From positions 2,790,001 to 2,854,000 of the forward strand of contig CBDDCD010000002.1 in the NCBI GenBank assembly GCA_965226025.1: 64,000 bases of DNA, read 5' to 3'. The position numbers were made by a program, and so were the translations under genes. Under the pieces are notes generated by a model. It saw only the letters and a list, made by a program, of their open reading frames with translations. It had not been told where the DNA came from and did not search any database. The first letter of the stretch is position 1. Each line of letters begins with the position of its first letter. Of the stretch, positions 31,387 through 41,052 are shown piece after piece. This stretch comes from Moanibacter sp965226025. GTDB taxonomy: Bacteria; Verrucomicrobiota; Verrucomicrobiia; Opitutales; UBA2987.

Positions 31387-32466
31387 TTAGCCATCGGGGT
31401 TTATGATGATCTTCCCGTGGGTCTCCGGCGAGGCGAGATCCTCAAAGGCCTGAGCGACACCCTCGAACCCGACTTTTCCTGTGATTAGTGTTTCGACCGG
31501 AATGCGGCCGTCGGCGATATTGTGGAGGGTGGCGTTAAATTCGTCGGGTTTGTAGCCCAGGACGTACTGCAGGTTGAGCTCCTTATCGAGGGCGAAGATT
31601 GAGTCGAGATGGTCGGTTTCCATGCAGTATCCAACCACGACGATTCGTGTAGCCCTGGGGACGGCGGATATGACTTGATTGAGAACACCGGGCACACCGA
31701 CACATTCGAAGGCGACGGCGGGGCGGTGGGTCGGGGGCTGAAACCACTCCTGCGGATTGGGAGGTTCATCGGGAGGTTCGACAGCCGCGACGTCGGCCCA
31801 CCGTTCGTAAGGTGAAGTTTCGGCGGGGTCCACCACCACGTCGGCCCCAAGGCTCTCGGCGAACTTGCGGCGACGCGGGGAGAAATCGGCGGCGACAATC
31901 GGCCGTGCCTCCTTAAGACGAAGGGCCGTTATAACAGCGAGTCCGACAGGACCGCACCCAATGACCAGAGGAACGTCACCTTTATCGAGCCGGGCTTTCT
32001 CAACCGCATGATATCCGATCGCCATGGGCTCGGTGAGAGCGGCGTGATCAGCTGACAGACCTTCGGGAACCGGAAAACTGAAGCCTTCGGTGAGCCGCAT
32101 GTATTCGCCATATCCCCCGGAGCCTTGAAGAGACCAGCCGATGCCGAATCTGCGGTTATTTTCCACCAGTCGAGGAAGGGCGCAGACGAGGGTTCCCGGC
32201 TTAAGCTTTTTCGAAGTCCGCGGGCCATGGTCGACAACCTCGCCGCAAAACTCGTGGCCCAGGACGACCCCGTCGCAGAAATTCGCCCCGAATCCATTGG
32301 TCCTGGAAGCACATTCGCGAAGCTTCTCACCGTAGAGACGGGCGTGCAGATCGGTGCCGCAGATGCCGCAGGCCCGGGTCTTAACAAGGATCTGGCCCTC
32401 CAAGGGTTCGGGTTCCGGGACTTCCTCGACGACGAGTTGCTTGTTGCGTATAGTGACCGCTCTCAT
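31387..32466 (-). CDS. Zinc-dependent alcohol/polyol dehydrogenase (MDR family)
   Basis: A 359-residue medium-chain dehydrogenase. The catalytic-zinc Cys is in 'ACGICGTDLHARL' (near 35-38), 'VVLGHEFCGEVVDHG' gives His-Glu (near 69) and the Rossmann loop is 'VIGCGPVGLAVI' (near 166). The structural-zinc four-Cys loop of classical ADHs is missing: the segment after 'GTLVCALPRLV' has only one Cys. An insert 'DEPPNPQEWFQPPTHRP' precedes 'AFECVGVPG'. It is probably NAD(P)-dependent oxidation of a polyol or sugar alcohol. It is monocistronic on the minus strand. Confidence 0.8.
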   Translation of the reverse strand: MRAVTIRNKQLVVEEVPEPEPLEGQILVKTRACGICGTDLHARLYGEKLRECASRTNGFGANFCDGVVLGHEFCGEVVDHGPRTSKKLKPGTLVCALPRLVENNRRFGIGWSLQGSGGYGEYMRLTEGFSFPVPEGLSADHAALTEPMAIGYHAVEKARLDKGDVPLVIGCGPVGLAVITALRLKEARPIVAADFSPRRRKFAESLGADVVVDPAETSPYERWADVAAVEPPDEPPNPQEWFQPPTHRPAVAFECVGVPGVLNQVISAVPRATRIVVVGYCMETDHLDSIFALDKELNLQYVLGYKPDEFNATLHNIADGRIPVETLITGKVGFEGVAQAFEDLASPETHGKIIINPDG

Positions 32467-32603
32467 CCAACCCTAGGCTCCTTTCGGATGCTTGCCGTTA
32501 AGTAGACCTATGTCAATTGATCCGTTGGACATGAGAACAGAGAGTGTACCCTCAAGTGGCAGGGCAGTCCCTCAGCCTGACGGCATGGTCTCACTCCCAC
32601 TTA

Positions 32604-34420
32604 GAGCTCGTCCCAGTGGTGGAAACAATGGATTTTTAATGAGTTATGGGCAAAAAAAAGGCCGGATAGAGCTGCAAAAAGCTCGATCCGGCGAAAAAGG
32701 GCGCTTATGCTTGCGTTAGTCAAATACAAAGCACGCCCTTCTCATGAAAAATATTGCCGTACAAAGCTTCCTGCGTCCAGCCCTAACTCCAGTCATTCGA
32801 TGCAAAGACTACACCGTGTTTCTGGAAACAATGGAGCGGATTGACCGGGTTTTGATCGACTCCTCGCTGGAAAGGGAGGCGATCGTAAAAGCCTTGGAAG
32901 GATGGGATGAAGCGGGAGGGAAGGATCGGGAGCGACGCGCTCTAAGAGCGATAAAAGCGCTACGGGTGGAGGTGGTGCGTCATTTACTCGGAGGGATATC
33001 CTTTCGTTGTCTGTCGCAGGAGTTGGGACGCAGTGAGCTTCTGGCTAATTTTTGCCGGGTGCGTGAGGTAGACGGGATCCGGAAAATATCGAAGAGCAGT
33101 CTGGAACGGGATTCGAAATTCTTCGACGAAGCGTATCTGAGACAGCTGCATGCAAGGATGACCGAGGTGGTGGGCAATGCTGAACATTGTGGTGAGGCAG
33201 GATTAGAGAAGCCGATCGATACGAGGGAATGCCTGATCGACGCCACTTGCCTGGAAGCGAACATCCACTGGCCCGTGGACTGGGTCTTGCTCAAGGATGT
33301 GGGAGCAACGCTGCTCAAGGCGATCAGTCTGATCGGGCAGGCGGGAATGAAACAGCGCATGCCCCAGGGAGCAAAGGGATTGGCTCGGGAGATGAACAAA
33401 CGGTGCCTGGAGATGACGCATGCGCGTCGGCGCCGGGAGGCGGGCAAAGCGCGTAAAGGGATCCTGCGGCGGATGAAGCTATTGCTCAAGAAGATTGAGG
33501 GCCATGCCCTTCGCCACCGTGACTTATTGGAAGCTATGTGGATGCAAAGCGATTACACCGAGAAGAAGGCGAGCCGAATCATCGAGCGAATGGATGGTAT
33601 GTTAGAGCAGATACCGCAGGTCATGAAACAGGCGCACGAACGGATCATAGGGGGGCGGCAGGTGAAGAATGAGGAGAAGATCCTGAGCGCCTACGAACCT
33701 GAGATTGACGTCATCGTGCGAGGCAAGGCAGATCGGGAGGTGGAGTTTGGCAACACCCTTTATTTATGCGAGAGCGCAGAGGGATATCTGTTGGACTGGA
33801 AACTGTATGGGGGGCAGGCCCCGAGCGAATTGAAGCAGCTTTGGGAAAGTCTGGAGAGGCAAAAGGGCTTCGCTTTAGAGGAGAAGATCGAAGCGATCAG
33901 TGGGGATCGGGGCTATGCCTCGAAGGCGGCCAGCAAGCGGCTCCAGGCAGAGGGGATTTTTGACGCCCTTACGCCCCGCAATCCACAAGAGCTCAAGGAG
34001 CGGATGGAGGAGCCGCGCTTTGTCCGGTTGCAGCGACGACGAGGGAGCACCGAAGGCCGGATCGGAGTGCTCAAGAACCGATGGCACGGGGGCAAGATAC
34101 GCAGCAAAGGCTTTGACAACCGTAACCTTAGCGTGGCCTGGTCGGTTCTGTCCCACAATCTATGGAAAATCGCGCAGAGACTTGCGCAAGAACATGAGAA
34201 AGAGGCAACGCAGGCGGCATAGGGATCCAAGAATCGAGTCAGAGGCGCTTCCTTGGGAGAACTATCGACTCAAAGCGAGAGGAAGGGTGCTGGAAAGGTG
34301 CATAACGGATAAAAGGTAAGCTACCGAGGACGGAAGGCATGTCGTGGTCTACATAACGTGACGAAGATTGATATCGGTATCAGGCTTCCACCCAAATCCT
34401 CTCGGATTTGGGACAGCCTC
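32604..34420 (+). mobile_element. 1817-bp insertion sequence, copy 2, with 6-bp target duplication
   Basis: Same ends as copy 1 (left GAGCTCGTCCCA, right complement GAGGCTGTCCCA). The flanking hexamer CACTTA is perfectly repeated at 32598-32603 and 34421-34426, which fixes the element ends and shows a simple insertion. A few differences from the other copies include ATGGATT for TTGATT near 32631 and A for G at 32962. Confidence 0.93.
32744..34222 (+). CDS. DDE transposase (IS4/ISNCY-like), copy 2
   Basis: 492 residues, identical in amino acids to the protein at 3514-4992. The Asp near 166 ('LIDATCLEA'), the Asp near 388 ('ISGDRGYAS') and the Glu near 436 ('GSTEGRIG') are kept. The leader hairpin is also conserved. 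This copy alone has a perfect target duplication and is the best candidate for the most recent simple insertion. Confidence 0.9.
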   Translation: MKNIAVQSFLRPALTPVIRCKDYTVFLETMERIDRVLIDSSLEREAIVKALEGWDEAGGKDRERRALRAIKALRVEVVRHLLGGISFRCLSQELGRSELLANFCRVREVDGIRKISKSSLERDSKFFDEAYLRQLHARMTEVVGNAEHCGEAGLEKPIDTRECLIDATCLEANIHWPVDWVLLKDVGATLLKAISLIGQAGMKQRMPQGAKGLAREMNKRCLEMTHARRRREAGKARKGILRRMKLLLKKIEGHALRHRDLLEAMWMQSDYTEKKASRIIERMDGMLEQIPQVMKQAHERIIGGRQVKNEEKILSAYEPEIDVIVRGKADREVEFGNTLYLCESAEGYLLDWKLYGGQAPSELKQLWESLERQKGFALEEKIEAISGDRGYASKAASKRLQAEGIFDALTPRNPQELKERMEEPRFVRLQRRRGSTEGRIGVLKNRWHGGKIRSKGFDNRNLSVAWSVLSHNLWKIAQRLAQEHEKEATQAA

Positions 34421-34423
34421 CAC

Positions 34424-34546
34424 TTAAGGCTCGAAGAATGAGTGCAGAATCTGATCGGAAATTGCCTCTTCGATAACCCTTTGGGTGCGGTACTGTTCTG
34501 CCACCTGAGAGATATTCACCGTGTCGAAAACGGGCAAAAGCATCAT
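34424..34546 (-). pseudogene. C-terminal fragment of an unrecognised gene
   Basis: A minus-strand frame of 40 codons ends in 'FDTVNISQVAEQYRTQRV' followed by 'IEEAISDQILHSFFEP' and a TAA at 34424-34426, inside the CACTTA target duplication of IS copy 2. The composition looks like a true protein end. No upstream frame continues past 34560. The family is unknown. Confidence 0.3.
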
Positions 34547-34593
34547 CGTGAAACCCGCATGTAGGTTGAAGTTTCAGGTTAAGACTCGAGCAC

Positions 34594-35715
34594 TCAGTCG
34601 TCGGTATCAGTGTTCCACGCGACATTGCCTTTTGGAATGCGTAGGGTCGCCACCTCGCCCTCCTGTAGCTGGAGCTCCGCCGTGCGCTCCGCTCGAGGGA
34701 TGAGGTCGGGTAGCGGCTGGGAAGGCAGCTCCTGGTACCAAAACGCGACCGAGCTGTAGTCGTCGCTCCGTTCGATATAGCGCTTGTGGGGGTCGTGAAT
34801 CAGGTTCAGGTCGTTGCCCATATGCTGCACTTCGACACGCAGGTCCTGGTGGAAGTAGACCGGGTCTGCAACGTGCCAACGATAGCAGCTGGCAAGATTT
34901 CCAAAGCAATAGGGTGCTCCCGAATACGGCGTGTGGTGCTGGAATATTCCCGATGAGGCGCAGAAATAGTCTTCCAGGCCGGATCCCACGATGGTGGGAA
35001 ACTGATTGTCACCGTCCAGGTAGAACTTGACCTCTCCCTCACCCCACCACACGTCGGTGCGATCGTCGTGATCCAATGTACGAACTCCGAGCACGCAACC
35101 CAGATAGACGCCGTGTCCCTCCACCTTCGGCAAAATGGCGTAGTCCCTGCCCAGAATGACCGGGTTCTCTCGTCTAAAGAGGGCGTGCAGTCGTCCCAGA
35201 TCATCGACGGCGTCCCCAGCGGTGTAGTCGATAAAAAAGGCCAGATCCGTCTGATATCCCGTGTTGTTTTCAATCGTCAGGAGAGCGTGGCTGCCGAAGG
35301 GCATCGGCAGGTAGCTATTCATCGCACACCCGTCGGTATTGGTGAAGAGCGCGGAGGAGAACGGCCTCTTGCGCCCGTGTGCAATTCCAAAGAAGTCTCC
35401 GACTGGGCACTCTACGGAGGGATGACTCTGTCCGTCCCAGTGGCACCTGAGTATAAGGTTGCGGCAGAGCTCGTAATCATCCTTTTCGCCCTTCTCCGAT
35501 CCCAGCGCGAGCCAGACGTGACGGATCATTCCAGGACCTTCGATGTCGGCCATGGTCACGAGTGTGTCTCTGTTGAACGGGCGCACGAAAGGAGATCCCT
35601 TCCAGCCGCCTCCAGCTTGCGCCCCGCGTCCCTTTCCGCCGGTCGGGTTCTCCGGCGATATGCAGCGACTCTCGAGATTATTGAGCTTGGGTATTGCGGT
35701 GATTTCGGGGGTCAT
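34594..35715 (-). CDS. DUF2961/GH172-family glycoside hydrolase-like protein
   Basis: 373 residues. Motifs fitting DUF2961, now GH172, are 'LVTMADIEGPGMIRHVWLAL', 'CPVGDFFGIAHG', 'MPFGSHALLTIENNTG', 'WWGEGEVKFYLDGDNQFP' and 'VGSGLEDYFC', the last two carrying the acidic residues placed at the active site in characterised GH172 fructan/arabinan enzymes. There is no obvious signal peptide. The fold is a double jelly roll. It probably cleaves a pentose- or fructose-containing glycoside. It is transcribed alone, next to IS copy 2. Confidence 0.8.
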   Translation of the reverse strand: MTPEITAIPKLNNLESRCISPENPTGGKGRGAQAGGGWKGSPFVRPFNRDTLVTMADIEGPGMIRHVWLALGSEKGEKDDYELCRNLILRCHWDGQSHPSVECPVGDFFGIAHGRKRPFSSALFTNTDGCAMNSYLPMPFGSHALLTIENNTGYQTDLAFFIDYTAGDAVDDLGRLHALFRRENPVILGRDYAILPKVEGHGVYLGCVLGVRTLDHDDRTDVWWGEGEVKFYLDGDNQFPTIVGSGLEDYFCASSGIFQHHTPYSGAPYCFGNLASCYRWHVADPVYFHQDLRVEVQHMGNDLNLIHDPHKRYIERSDDYSSVAFWYQELPSQPLPDLIPRAERTAELQLQEGEVATLRIPKGNVAWNTDTDD

Positions 35716-35796
35716 TGTGTCGATCGCGGTTGATCCGAAGTGTCGATTAGATACAGGATGAGGAAGAGAACGAGGAAGAGGAAGATTTACGCGGGT

Positions 35797-36504
35797 TCAT
35801 CTGCTCGAATTAATCCCCTGCAAGTAATTCACGACATCGTCAGTAGGGAGCACATCGCCTAAATCGATGGCAATATCCAGAAGGAATACTTCGTGCATCA
35901 ATTCGCAGCGCTCGCCGACGGCCTCCCGCGGTACGATCACGTTGAATCGGTCTCGTGCATCTCTGCATGTCGCGTAGACACAGTGGCTGGTGCTGCAGCC
36001 CGTGACGATCAGCGTGTCGGCACCGACGTTGGTCAGCATGTTGTGAAAGTTCGTTGCCTGGAATGCGGATGCGTAGTGTTTGAGAATGAGCTTCTCCGAT
36101 TTTTTTCGCTGCAGCCTGGGATCGAGCTCCATAAGCGCCGCCGGCGCTTCTGAATGAACCAAGCTCGGGATCTTCTTGTTGCCCGGCCGCGGTGGATCGG
36201 CCGGGTCGATAGAACCCGAGGAGAAGAAGATCGGTAACTCTGCTGCCCTCGCGGCTTCGAGCAGCCGGCACGTCGCTTCCACCACCGGATCGAGGTTCGT
36301 TCCCATCATCCCCTGTTGAGTCGTCCAGCCAAGAGCGAGATCGATGACCAGTAGCGCCGGATGTTCGCCGAATCCCACCGGGTGTCCCCAGCCGTTTCTC
36401 AAATAGCGTTGGCGCAGCTCGCGCAGGTGTGCTTTGAGCGGCTCTCGGAGTTCATCCGGCAGGCGTAGGTCTTCGGTTCCCACTCTTGGAGCTGTGTTTG
36501 TCAT
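35797..36504 (-). CDS. Isochorismatase-family cysteine hydrolase
   Basis: 235 residues. The catalytic triad is visible: Asp in 'ALLVIDLALGWTTQQG', Lys in 'LKHYASAFQATNFH' and Cys in 'VTGCSTSHCVYATCRDA'. The layout is closest to N-carbamoylsarcosine amidohydrolase-like enzymes, which release ammonia and CO2 from carbamoyl or amide substrates. Start 36504 is chosen because GGAGG sits 8 bp upstream; the ATG at 36522 lacks a ribosome site. With the creatininase-family gene at 16690 it hints at breakdown of creatinine-like or cyclic amides, as inference only. Confidence 0.8.
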   Translation of the reverse strand: MTNTAPRVGTEDLRLPDELREPLKAHLRELRQRYLRNGWGHPVGFGEHPALLVIDLALGWTTQQGMMGTNLDPVVEATCRLLEAARAAELPIFFSSGSIDPADPPRPGNKKIPSLVHSEAPAALMELDPRLQRKKSEKLILKHYASAFQATNFHNMLTNVGADTLIVTGCSTSHCVYATCRDARDRFNVIVPREAVGERCELMHEVFLLDIAIDLGDVLPTDDVVNYLQGINSSR

Positions 36505-36613
36505 AATGCCCTCCTCTGGCATCCAGGTTTATCGGTGATCAGAAAGTTGAATATTGGTGCGGATTTCCGTGCGGATCAACCGCAGGGTTCGCCTCAGGTA
36601 TACTTGAGCAATC

Positions 36614-36651
36614 GTCACATCCATATGTGCGGCCGCACATATGGATGTGAC
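36614..36651. repeat. 38-bp perfect palindrome with no loop
   Basis: GTCACATCCATATGTGCGG at 36614-36632 is followed directly by its complement. It lies in the gap between the cysteine hydrolase and PhyH genes; there is no U-tract. Confidence 0.85.
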
Positions 36652-36742
36652 AAACCTGTACACTGGAACCAAGTTCCAAACTGGATTGACACCGCGAGCC
36701 TCAGTGCGGCTGGAACTCGGGCGACAAGCGACGGCATTCCAC

Positions 36743-37543
36743 CTATCTCAGGTAATAGCGCAGGAGGGGTTTGACGTCATCTGGTAGCGAAGCAAAAACC
36801 GCGGCGGGTAGAGGATAGACGATGTTTGATTCCTCTTGTCCCTGGGCGTCGAGCATTGCCTCGCGCTCCGGAAATCCGGGTTTGAGTGGATTCACGTTGA
36901 ACCACCAGGGACCGTAGCGCACCGTGACTCCGGCCCGCGGCTGGTCGGTGTGATTGATAGCCGGGGCGTGCCAGAGCCGGCTGTCGAACATGAGGATACT
37001 GCCGGCCCTACCGGTAGCGCGAACTTCACTGGGATGGGGCGAGCGATTATCCTCTCCGTATTGCTCGCTCCAGTTATGGGGAATCCGGTGACTGCCCGGA
37101 ACCAGGCGGGTAGCGCCGTTTTCCAGCGTAAAATCGGAGAGCATGAAGATAACGGTGAGGAGCATCGGAGTATCCGGGTACGGCGCCTCGATGACCGCTG
37201 CGTGTTTCTGGTTAAATGGCCAGTCGGAGTGAAAGCCCTGAGGATTTCCTCCGGGGAACAGCACAACCGGAGTCGTGATGGTAATCTTGACATGCCGGCC
37301 CCACAGAGCTTCAGCCACATTCACGATCCGCGGGTCTGCCAGATAAGGTGCCAGAGATTGGTTTCTGTTAATGAGGCTGCCCTGAACGATGCGCAGATCT
37401 TCGGGGTTGGAGGAAGCCTTAGCATCCTCAACCGTAGCCAGGATGCTATCCCTGATTCCCGCCACTTCGTCTTCTGGGATGATGTCTTCCACAACCATCC
37501 AGCCGTCCTCCTTGATGCGAGTTGTGGTATCGGAAACGGTCAC
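36743..37543 (-). CDS. Phytanoyl-CoA dioxygenase (PhyH)-family Fe(II)/2OG oxygenase
   Basis: 266 residues. The iron-binding H105-x-D107 is in 'GFHSDWPF', the distal His in 'SRLWHAPAIN' (near 205) and the 2-oxoglutarate Arg in 'AGVTVRYGPWW' (near 220). 'TRLVPGSHRIPH' is the family's jelly-roll strand. All catalytic residues are present. It begins with GTG. The family hydroxylates many small molecules, not only phytanoyl-CoA, and is expanded in this window (three intact genes and one remnant). Confidence 0.85.
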   Translation of the reverse strand: MTVSDTTTRIKEDGWMVVEDIIPEDEVAGIRDSILATVEDAKASSNPEDLRIVQGSLINRNQSLAPYLADPRIVNVAEALWGRHVKITITTPVVLFPGGNPQGFHSDWPFNQKHAAVIEAPYPDTPMLLTVIFMLSDFTLENGATRLVPGSHRIPHNWSEQYGEDNRSPHPSEVRATGRAGSILMFDSRLWHAPAINHTDQPRAGVTVRYGPWWFNVNPLKPGFPEREAMLDAQGQEESNIVYPLPAAVFASLPDDVKPLLRYYLR

Positions 37544-37677
37544 AGCAATACCATTAGTTGGGCTGAGTCATGGTAGCAATTGCCAAACATGATACATTTG
37601 AACATTGCCTTTTCCTCAGCCGGGAATTCCTATTGAGGCCGGCTCATCTCCACCTCAGCAAGTAACATCTAAGACAG

Positions 37678-38685
37678 ATGGAGAAGATAAACCTGGACCG
37701 ACGCAATTATCTGCCGGAACACGGCATTCGCGTGCCGGCCGACGAACACCACGGCCTGCTTGTCCGTATTTTCGAGAAGGTCGGCATGCCGAATGCCGAC
37801 GCCGATCTGTTGGCAGGAATCCTCACTCGAAACAATCGTCGTTGTATCTACAGCCACGGCACCGGGCAGGTGTCCCACTATCTGGAGGAGATCAGAGAGG
37901 GGAAGGTCAATCCTCGCCCGAAGGTGTCCATCGTCCAGGAGGCGCCGGCCTCACTGGTGATGGACGGCGACGGAGGACTGGGATATTTCCCTTGCTGGAG
38001 GGGAACCGAAAAACTCATTGAAAAAGCCAAGGAAGGAGGAGCCGCGGTTTTAAGTACCGGCAACCATCACCACTTCGGTTCCGCCGGAAATTACACCCGC
38101 ATGGCCCTCGAGCATGATTGCATCGGCATTGCAATTTCCTCGCATCGTATGTACGTGAGTGAGGATGACTCGGTGGCCCGCATCATTGCTTCATCTCCGA
38201 TCAGTATTGCCGTTCCCGCTGGAGACGAGCCGCCATTGGTCATGGATATGGGTGTCAGTCTCTTGGGGTTCGAGGAGGAGCTTTTCCGCAGATTGCCGAC
38301 GGCTTTTTTCAAAAATATGGCGTTGAGCGCCGCAATCCGTGCCTTGGGCGGGGTCTTCGCGGGTATCTTCCGCCAAGAAATGGTGGAGTCGGAGTGGGAA
38401 TCAAACCAGGGCTCGTTTATCGTAGTCGTCAATGTGGCTCACTTCACGCCGGTCGACGAATTGAAAAAGGAGATGGACCGATTCATTTCCGAAGCGCGCC
38501 GGGCCCAGCCGCTTCCAGGTATGGAAAGGGCGGAACTGGCGGGCGGAAACGAGTGGCACTGGGAGCGGGAGAATCGGGGAAAAGGAATTCCCCTCAGCGA
38601 CGAGCACGTTAGGAATCTACAGGAAGAAGCGGACAAGCTCGATGTGACGACCCCCTTTGAGAGCTTCGAAGATACGCGATTCTAG
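37678..38685 (+). CDS. Malate/L-lactate dehydrogenase-family (LDH2) oxidoreductase
   Basis: 335 residues of the LDH2/MDHG fold, an NAD(P)-dependent dehydrogenase of 2-hydroxy acids such as ureidoglycolate, malate or sulfolactate. Motifs are 'RCIYSHGTGQVSHYLEEIR' (family S-H-G), 'LVMDGDGGLGYFPCW', 'VLSTGNHHHFGSAGNYTRMA' and 'PLVMDMGVS'. The N-terminus fits the ATG at 37678. It is divergent from the upstream PhyH gene and convergent with the propeller gene, with only a P1 palindrome between. Confidence 0.8.
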   Translation: MEKINLDRRNYLPEHGIRVPADEHHGLLVRIFEKVGMPNADADLLAGILTRNNRRCIYSHGTGQVSHYLEEIREGKVNPRPKVSIVQEAPASLVMDGDGGLGYFPCWRGTEKLIEKAKEGGAAVLSTGNHHHFGSAGNYTRMALEHDCIGIAISSHRMYVSEDDSVARIIASSPISIAVPAGDEPPLVMDMGVSLLGFEEELFRRLPTAFFKNMALSAAIRALGGVFAGIFRQEMVESEWESNQGSFIVVVNVAHFTPVDELKKEMDRFISEARRAQPLPGMERAELAGGNEWHWERENRGKGIPLSDEHVRNLQEEADKLDVTTPFESFEDTRF

Positions 38686-38687
38686 TC

Positions 38688-38715
38688 AGCCTGGAAATCG
38701 TTAGATTTCCAGGCT
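38688..38715. repeat. P1 palindrome, solo copy
   Basis: AGCCTGGAAATC, loop GTTA, GATTTCCAGGCT. It is the same 12-bp arms as in the composite elements at 1081 and 9787, but alone. It lies exactly between two convergent genes and its last bases form part of the stop codon of the minus-strand gene, so it could act as a shared bidirectional terminator. Confidence 0.8.
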
Positions 38716-40321
38716 ACAGATTCATCTCCCAGGCTTTGATGTCTTCGATGACAGCGTGGCCGTTTTGGACGATAATTCCGAGGCGGCGGGGCGTCGAACC
38801 GATGGAGCCGGGTAGGTGGGAGGTGTTGAAAGTCTGGGCATACATGCCATCGACGTAGAGCTCGAAAATGTTCCCACGGATGAGAAGGGTAAGTCTGTGG
38901 GCTGTATTGACTTCGACCCCCGCGACCGATGCACAGCCCGCGCCGATCAGATCTTCTCTGTTGAACCTTCGCTCGTGATTCAAATCGAGATGACCGATTT
39001 CGGTAATCCCGTAAGTCATTAACATGATGGAAGTCCCACTCCCCGGGCTTTCCTCCAGAAAGAGACCGATGCCCGGGCCGCTTTCGGATCCGGTGCTCCC
39101 GATTCTGAAAGTCGCTTCGAAAACCAGGCCACATTCGAATGGGAGCGGTTGGTCCAAAACCAGGACTGCGGATGGAACTCTCCATGAAGAAGGTGAAACA
39201 CGAGCCAGGTTCGGGTCGTCCACCTGGTGAAGGAGCCGAGCGATCTCTCGACGAGACTTCACCTCGAGGCGATTGCTGGACAGAGCGATTTCGAAGTCTT
39301 CTTCCGAGCTATCTTGAACGTTACTTGGTCCACTCTTCCCCAGGACCCGCTCGAACTTCGCCATGTCGACTTCGATCTCCTGGTCTTTGATAGACTCGTT
39401 TCCTTCCCAGTAGGCCAACCGCAGGTGTCCATCATCATCGACGATTCCCTTCTTCAGGGGCGGTAACCAGGCATTGCCCTCCGTGTAGCCGTATCCATCG
39501 TACATATAGCTGCTGAAGAGGAGGTCGCCACCGGCCCGGCAAGGCCTGGCCCAAATGTGAACGGAACGGTCGGAATTCCCGCTGAGCCTGTAAGCCAAAA
39601 GATCGGGACGGAATGGACCCCTGACCGACTCGCCGACAACTGTGAAGACACAGTAGCCGATGTTTCCCGCGTATCCCGAATGTCCGCCAAAGGCATAGAA
39701 CTTTCCTCCGATTTGTTGCCATCCCGACCACTCGAACGGGACTTCGCCTGGTGGACGGAAACGTCCCCATTCGAATTTTGGCGCCGGAAGCCCCTCCCAC
39801 CGAATGCCGTCTTCGGATCGAAGCCAGCCCCCGGGTCCCGACGCAATACCGTAAAAGGCGGTACGACCTTCCTCCTCGAGCGAGATCACATCCATACAGT
39901 CGAGCCGGCTGTCGGGATCATAGTAGCGGGAATCAGGATAAACATCAAATTCCTCACCCATGTAGTTCCAATTCCTGAGGTCGGCCGACTCCCAAAAGCG
40001 TAGGACATTTTGCTTGTCCGAAGAACCTCGTGGTTCCGGCGAGTCAGGATAGAGGGTGGTGAAGCTCCCGTGGTTCAGGTAGAATCTGTCTCCCGCCTGC
40101 CAGACATTCATGGCATAGACAATAAACGGAGCGGTGATAATTGGTCCCACATCGTTCCAGTGGACACCGTCTTCCGAAACCGCCTGCCAAACCTTTGAGT
40201 AATAGCGCGAATCATAGGTATCGCCCGGCACTTCGGTATACATGCTGAAGAGGTAGAACCGATCGTCCTTCCAGAATACGACGTTGTCCTTAAATCTGCC
40301 GGTTGAGGGTTTGTAGAGCAT
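38714..40321 (-). CDS. GH32/43-like five-bladed-propeller protein with a concanavalin-like C-terminal domain
   Basis: 535 residues. The first 330 read as a beta-propeller of the GH-J/GH-F type: 'KDNVVFWKDDRFYLFSMY', 'VWQAVSEDGVHW', 'LRFWESADLRNWNYMG', 'LDCMDVISLEEEGRTAFYG', 'GWLRSEDGIRWEG' and 'GNIGYCVFTVVGE'. The rest (about 370-535) is a jelly roll with 'LVFEATFRIGSTGSESGPGI' and 'LTLLIRGNIFELYVDGMY', like GH32 C-terminal or LamG modules. There is no signal peptide. It is probably a glycosidase or glycan-binding protein; the catalytic acids cannot be assigned safely. Confidence 0.7.
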   Translation of the reverse strand: MLYKPSTGRFKDNVVFWKDDRFYLFSMYTEVPGDTYDSRYYSKVWQAVSEDGVHWNDVGPIITAPFIVYAMNVWQAGDRFYLNHGSFTTLYPDSPEPRGSSDKQNVLRFWESADLRNWNYMGEEFDVYPDSRYYDPDSRLDCMDVISLEEEGRTAFYGIASGPGGWLRSEDGIRWEGLPAPKFEWGRFRPPGEVPFEWSGWQQIGGKFYAFGGHSGYAGNIGYCVFTVVGESVRGPFRPDLLAYRLSGNSDRSVHIWARPCRAGGDLLFSSYMYDGYGYTEGNAWLPPLKKGIVDDDGHLRLAYWEGNESIKDQEIEVDMAKFERVLGKSGPSNVQDSSEEDFEIALSSNRLEVKSRREIARLLHQVDDPNLARVSPSSWRVPSAVLVLDQPLPFECGLVFEATFRIGSTGSESGPGIGLFLEESPGSGTSIMLMTYGITEIGHLDLNHERRFNREDLIGAGCASVAGVEVNTAHRLTLLIRGNIFELYVDGMYAQTFNTSHLPGSIGSTPRRLGIIVQNGHAVIEDIKAWEMNL

Positions 40322-40454
40322 GGGTTCTCTTTGATCGAGTTAGTCTCAAGTTTGGAGTTGTTTGACGGGCAGCTGAATACTGATGTTCGACCGCTTCCCA
40401 AGTTCGAACAAGCCGATAGGAATGAGTATCGTGCTGCATGTGCAGAACGTCGTG

Positions 40455-41013
40455 CTACAACGAGTCATCCAGGTTCCTGCGTTTTGACGCGATGGCGTCT
40501 CTAATGGCATCGTAAGCTGGGTTCGTCATCTGATCCTTGCCGCGTTCTACCTTGGTCTCGAAGGTATCAAGCTCCGCGTGTGTGAAATCCGTCCTCGGCA
40601 TGAATTCAAGGTAGTTGGCCATCTCCATTTCGATCAGGTCGCACAGTTCGTCTTGTGTAACAGGCGTTTTCTCCTTCCGGATTCGATCCCACAGCGTTGC
40701 GCTCTCCTTTCCCAGCGCCTCAAAAAAGCCCGCTCGCATGGTTACGCTGAAGAGGAAAGCCAGAACGTTCTGCGCGTTCCCCGATGGCCTCTCGAATGCG
40801 TTGGCGATCTTCAAGTGAAGCCGAGGCGGTTTTGTACGACTGCGTTCCGTAGATACTGTGAAACAGCCCACCCAGGCAGACAGCTTGGCAGTTTCCCCAG
40901 GTCAAGAGGTAATCGTGGGTGCCCCGTAAGTGGTCCAGGAGGTCCCGGCCGCTGTGCGGGTTCTCACCAGTTTTCAGATCAAGCAGGAGGTCGAGGTGCT
41001 TCTGTTCGATCAC
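40455..41013 (-). pseudogene. DUF6817-like protein, frameshifted
   Basis: From 41013 the frame reads 'NPHSGRDLLDHLRGTHDYLL', 'AVCLGGLFHSIYGTQSYK' and 'SLEDRQRIREAIGERAE', a DUF6817-like HD-type block. It then derails. The homology continues in another frame with 'NVLAFLFSVTMRAGFFEALG' and ends 'DAIRDAIASKRRNLDD' at 40455. The switch is near 40775-40795. One indel therefore separates two halves of a protein of about 180 residues. The function is unknown. Confidence 0.6.
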
Positions 41014-41052
41014 GGTTGCGCGGCAACGGTCGGTGAAAGCGCGAAACTATGG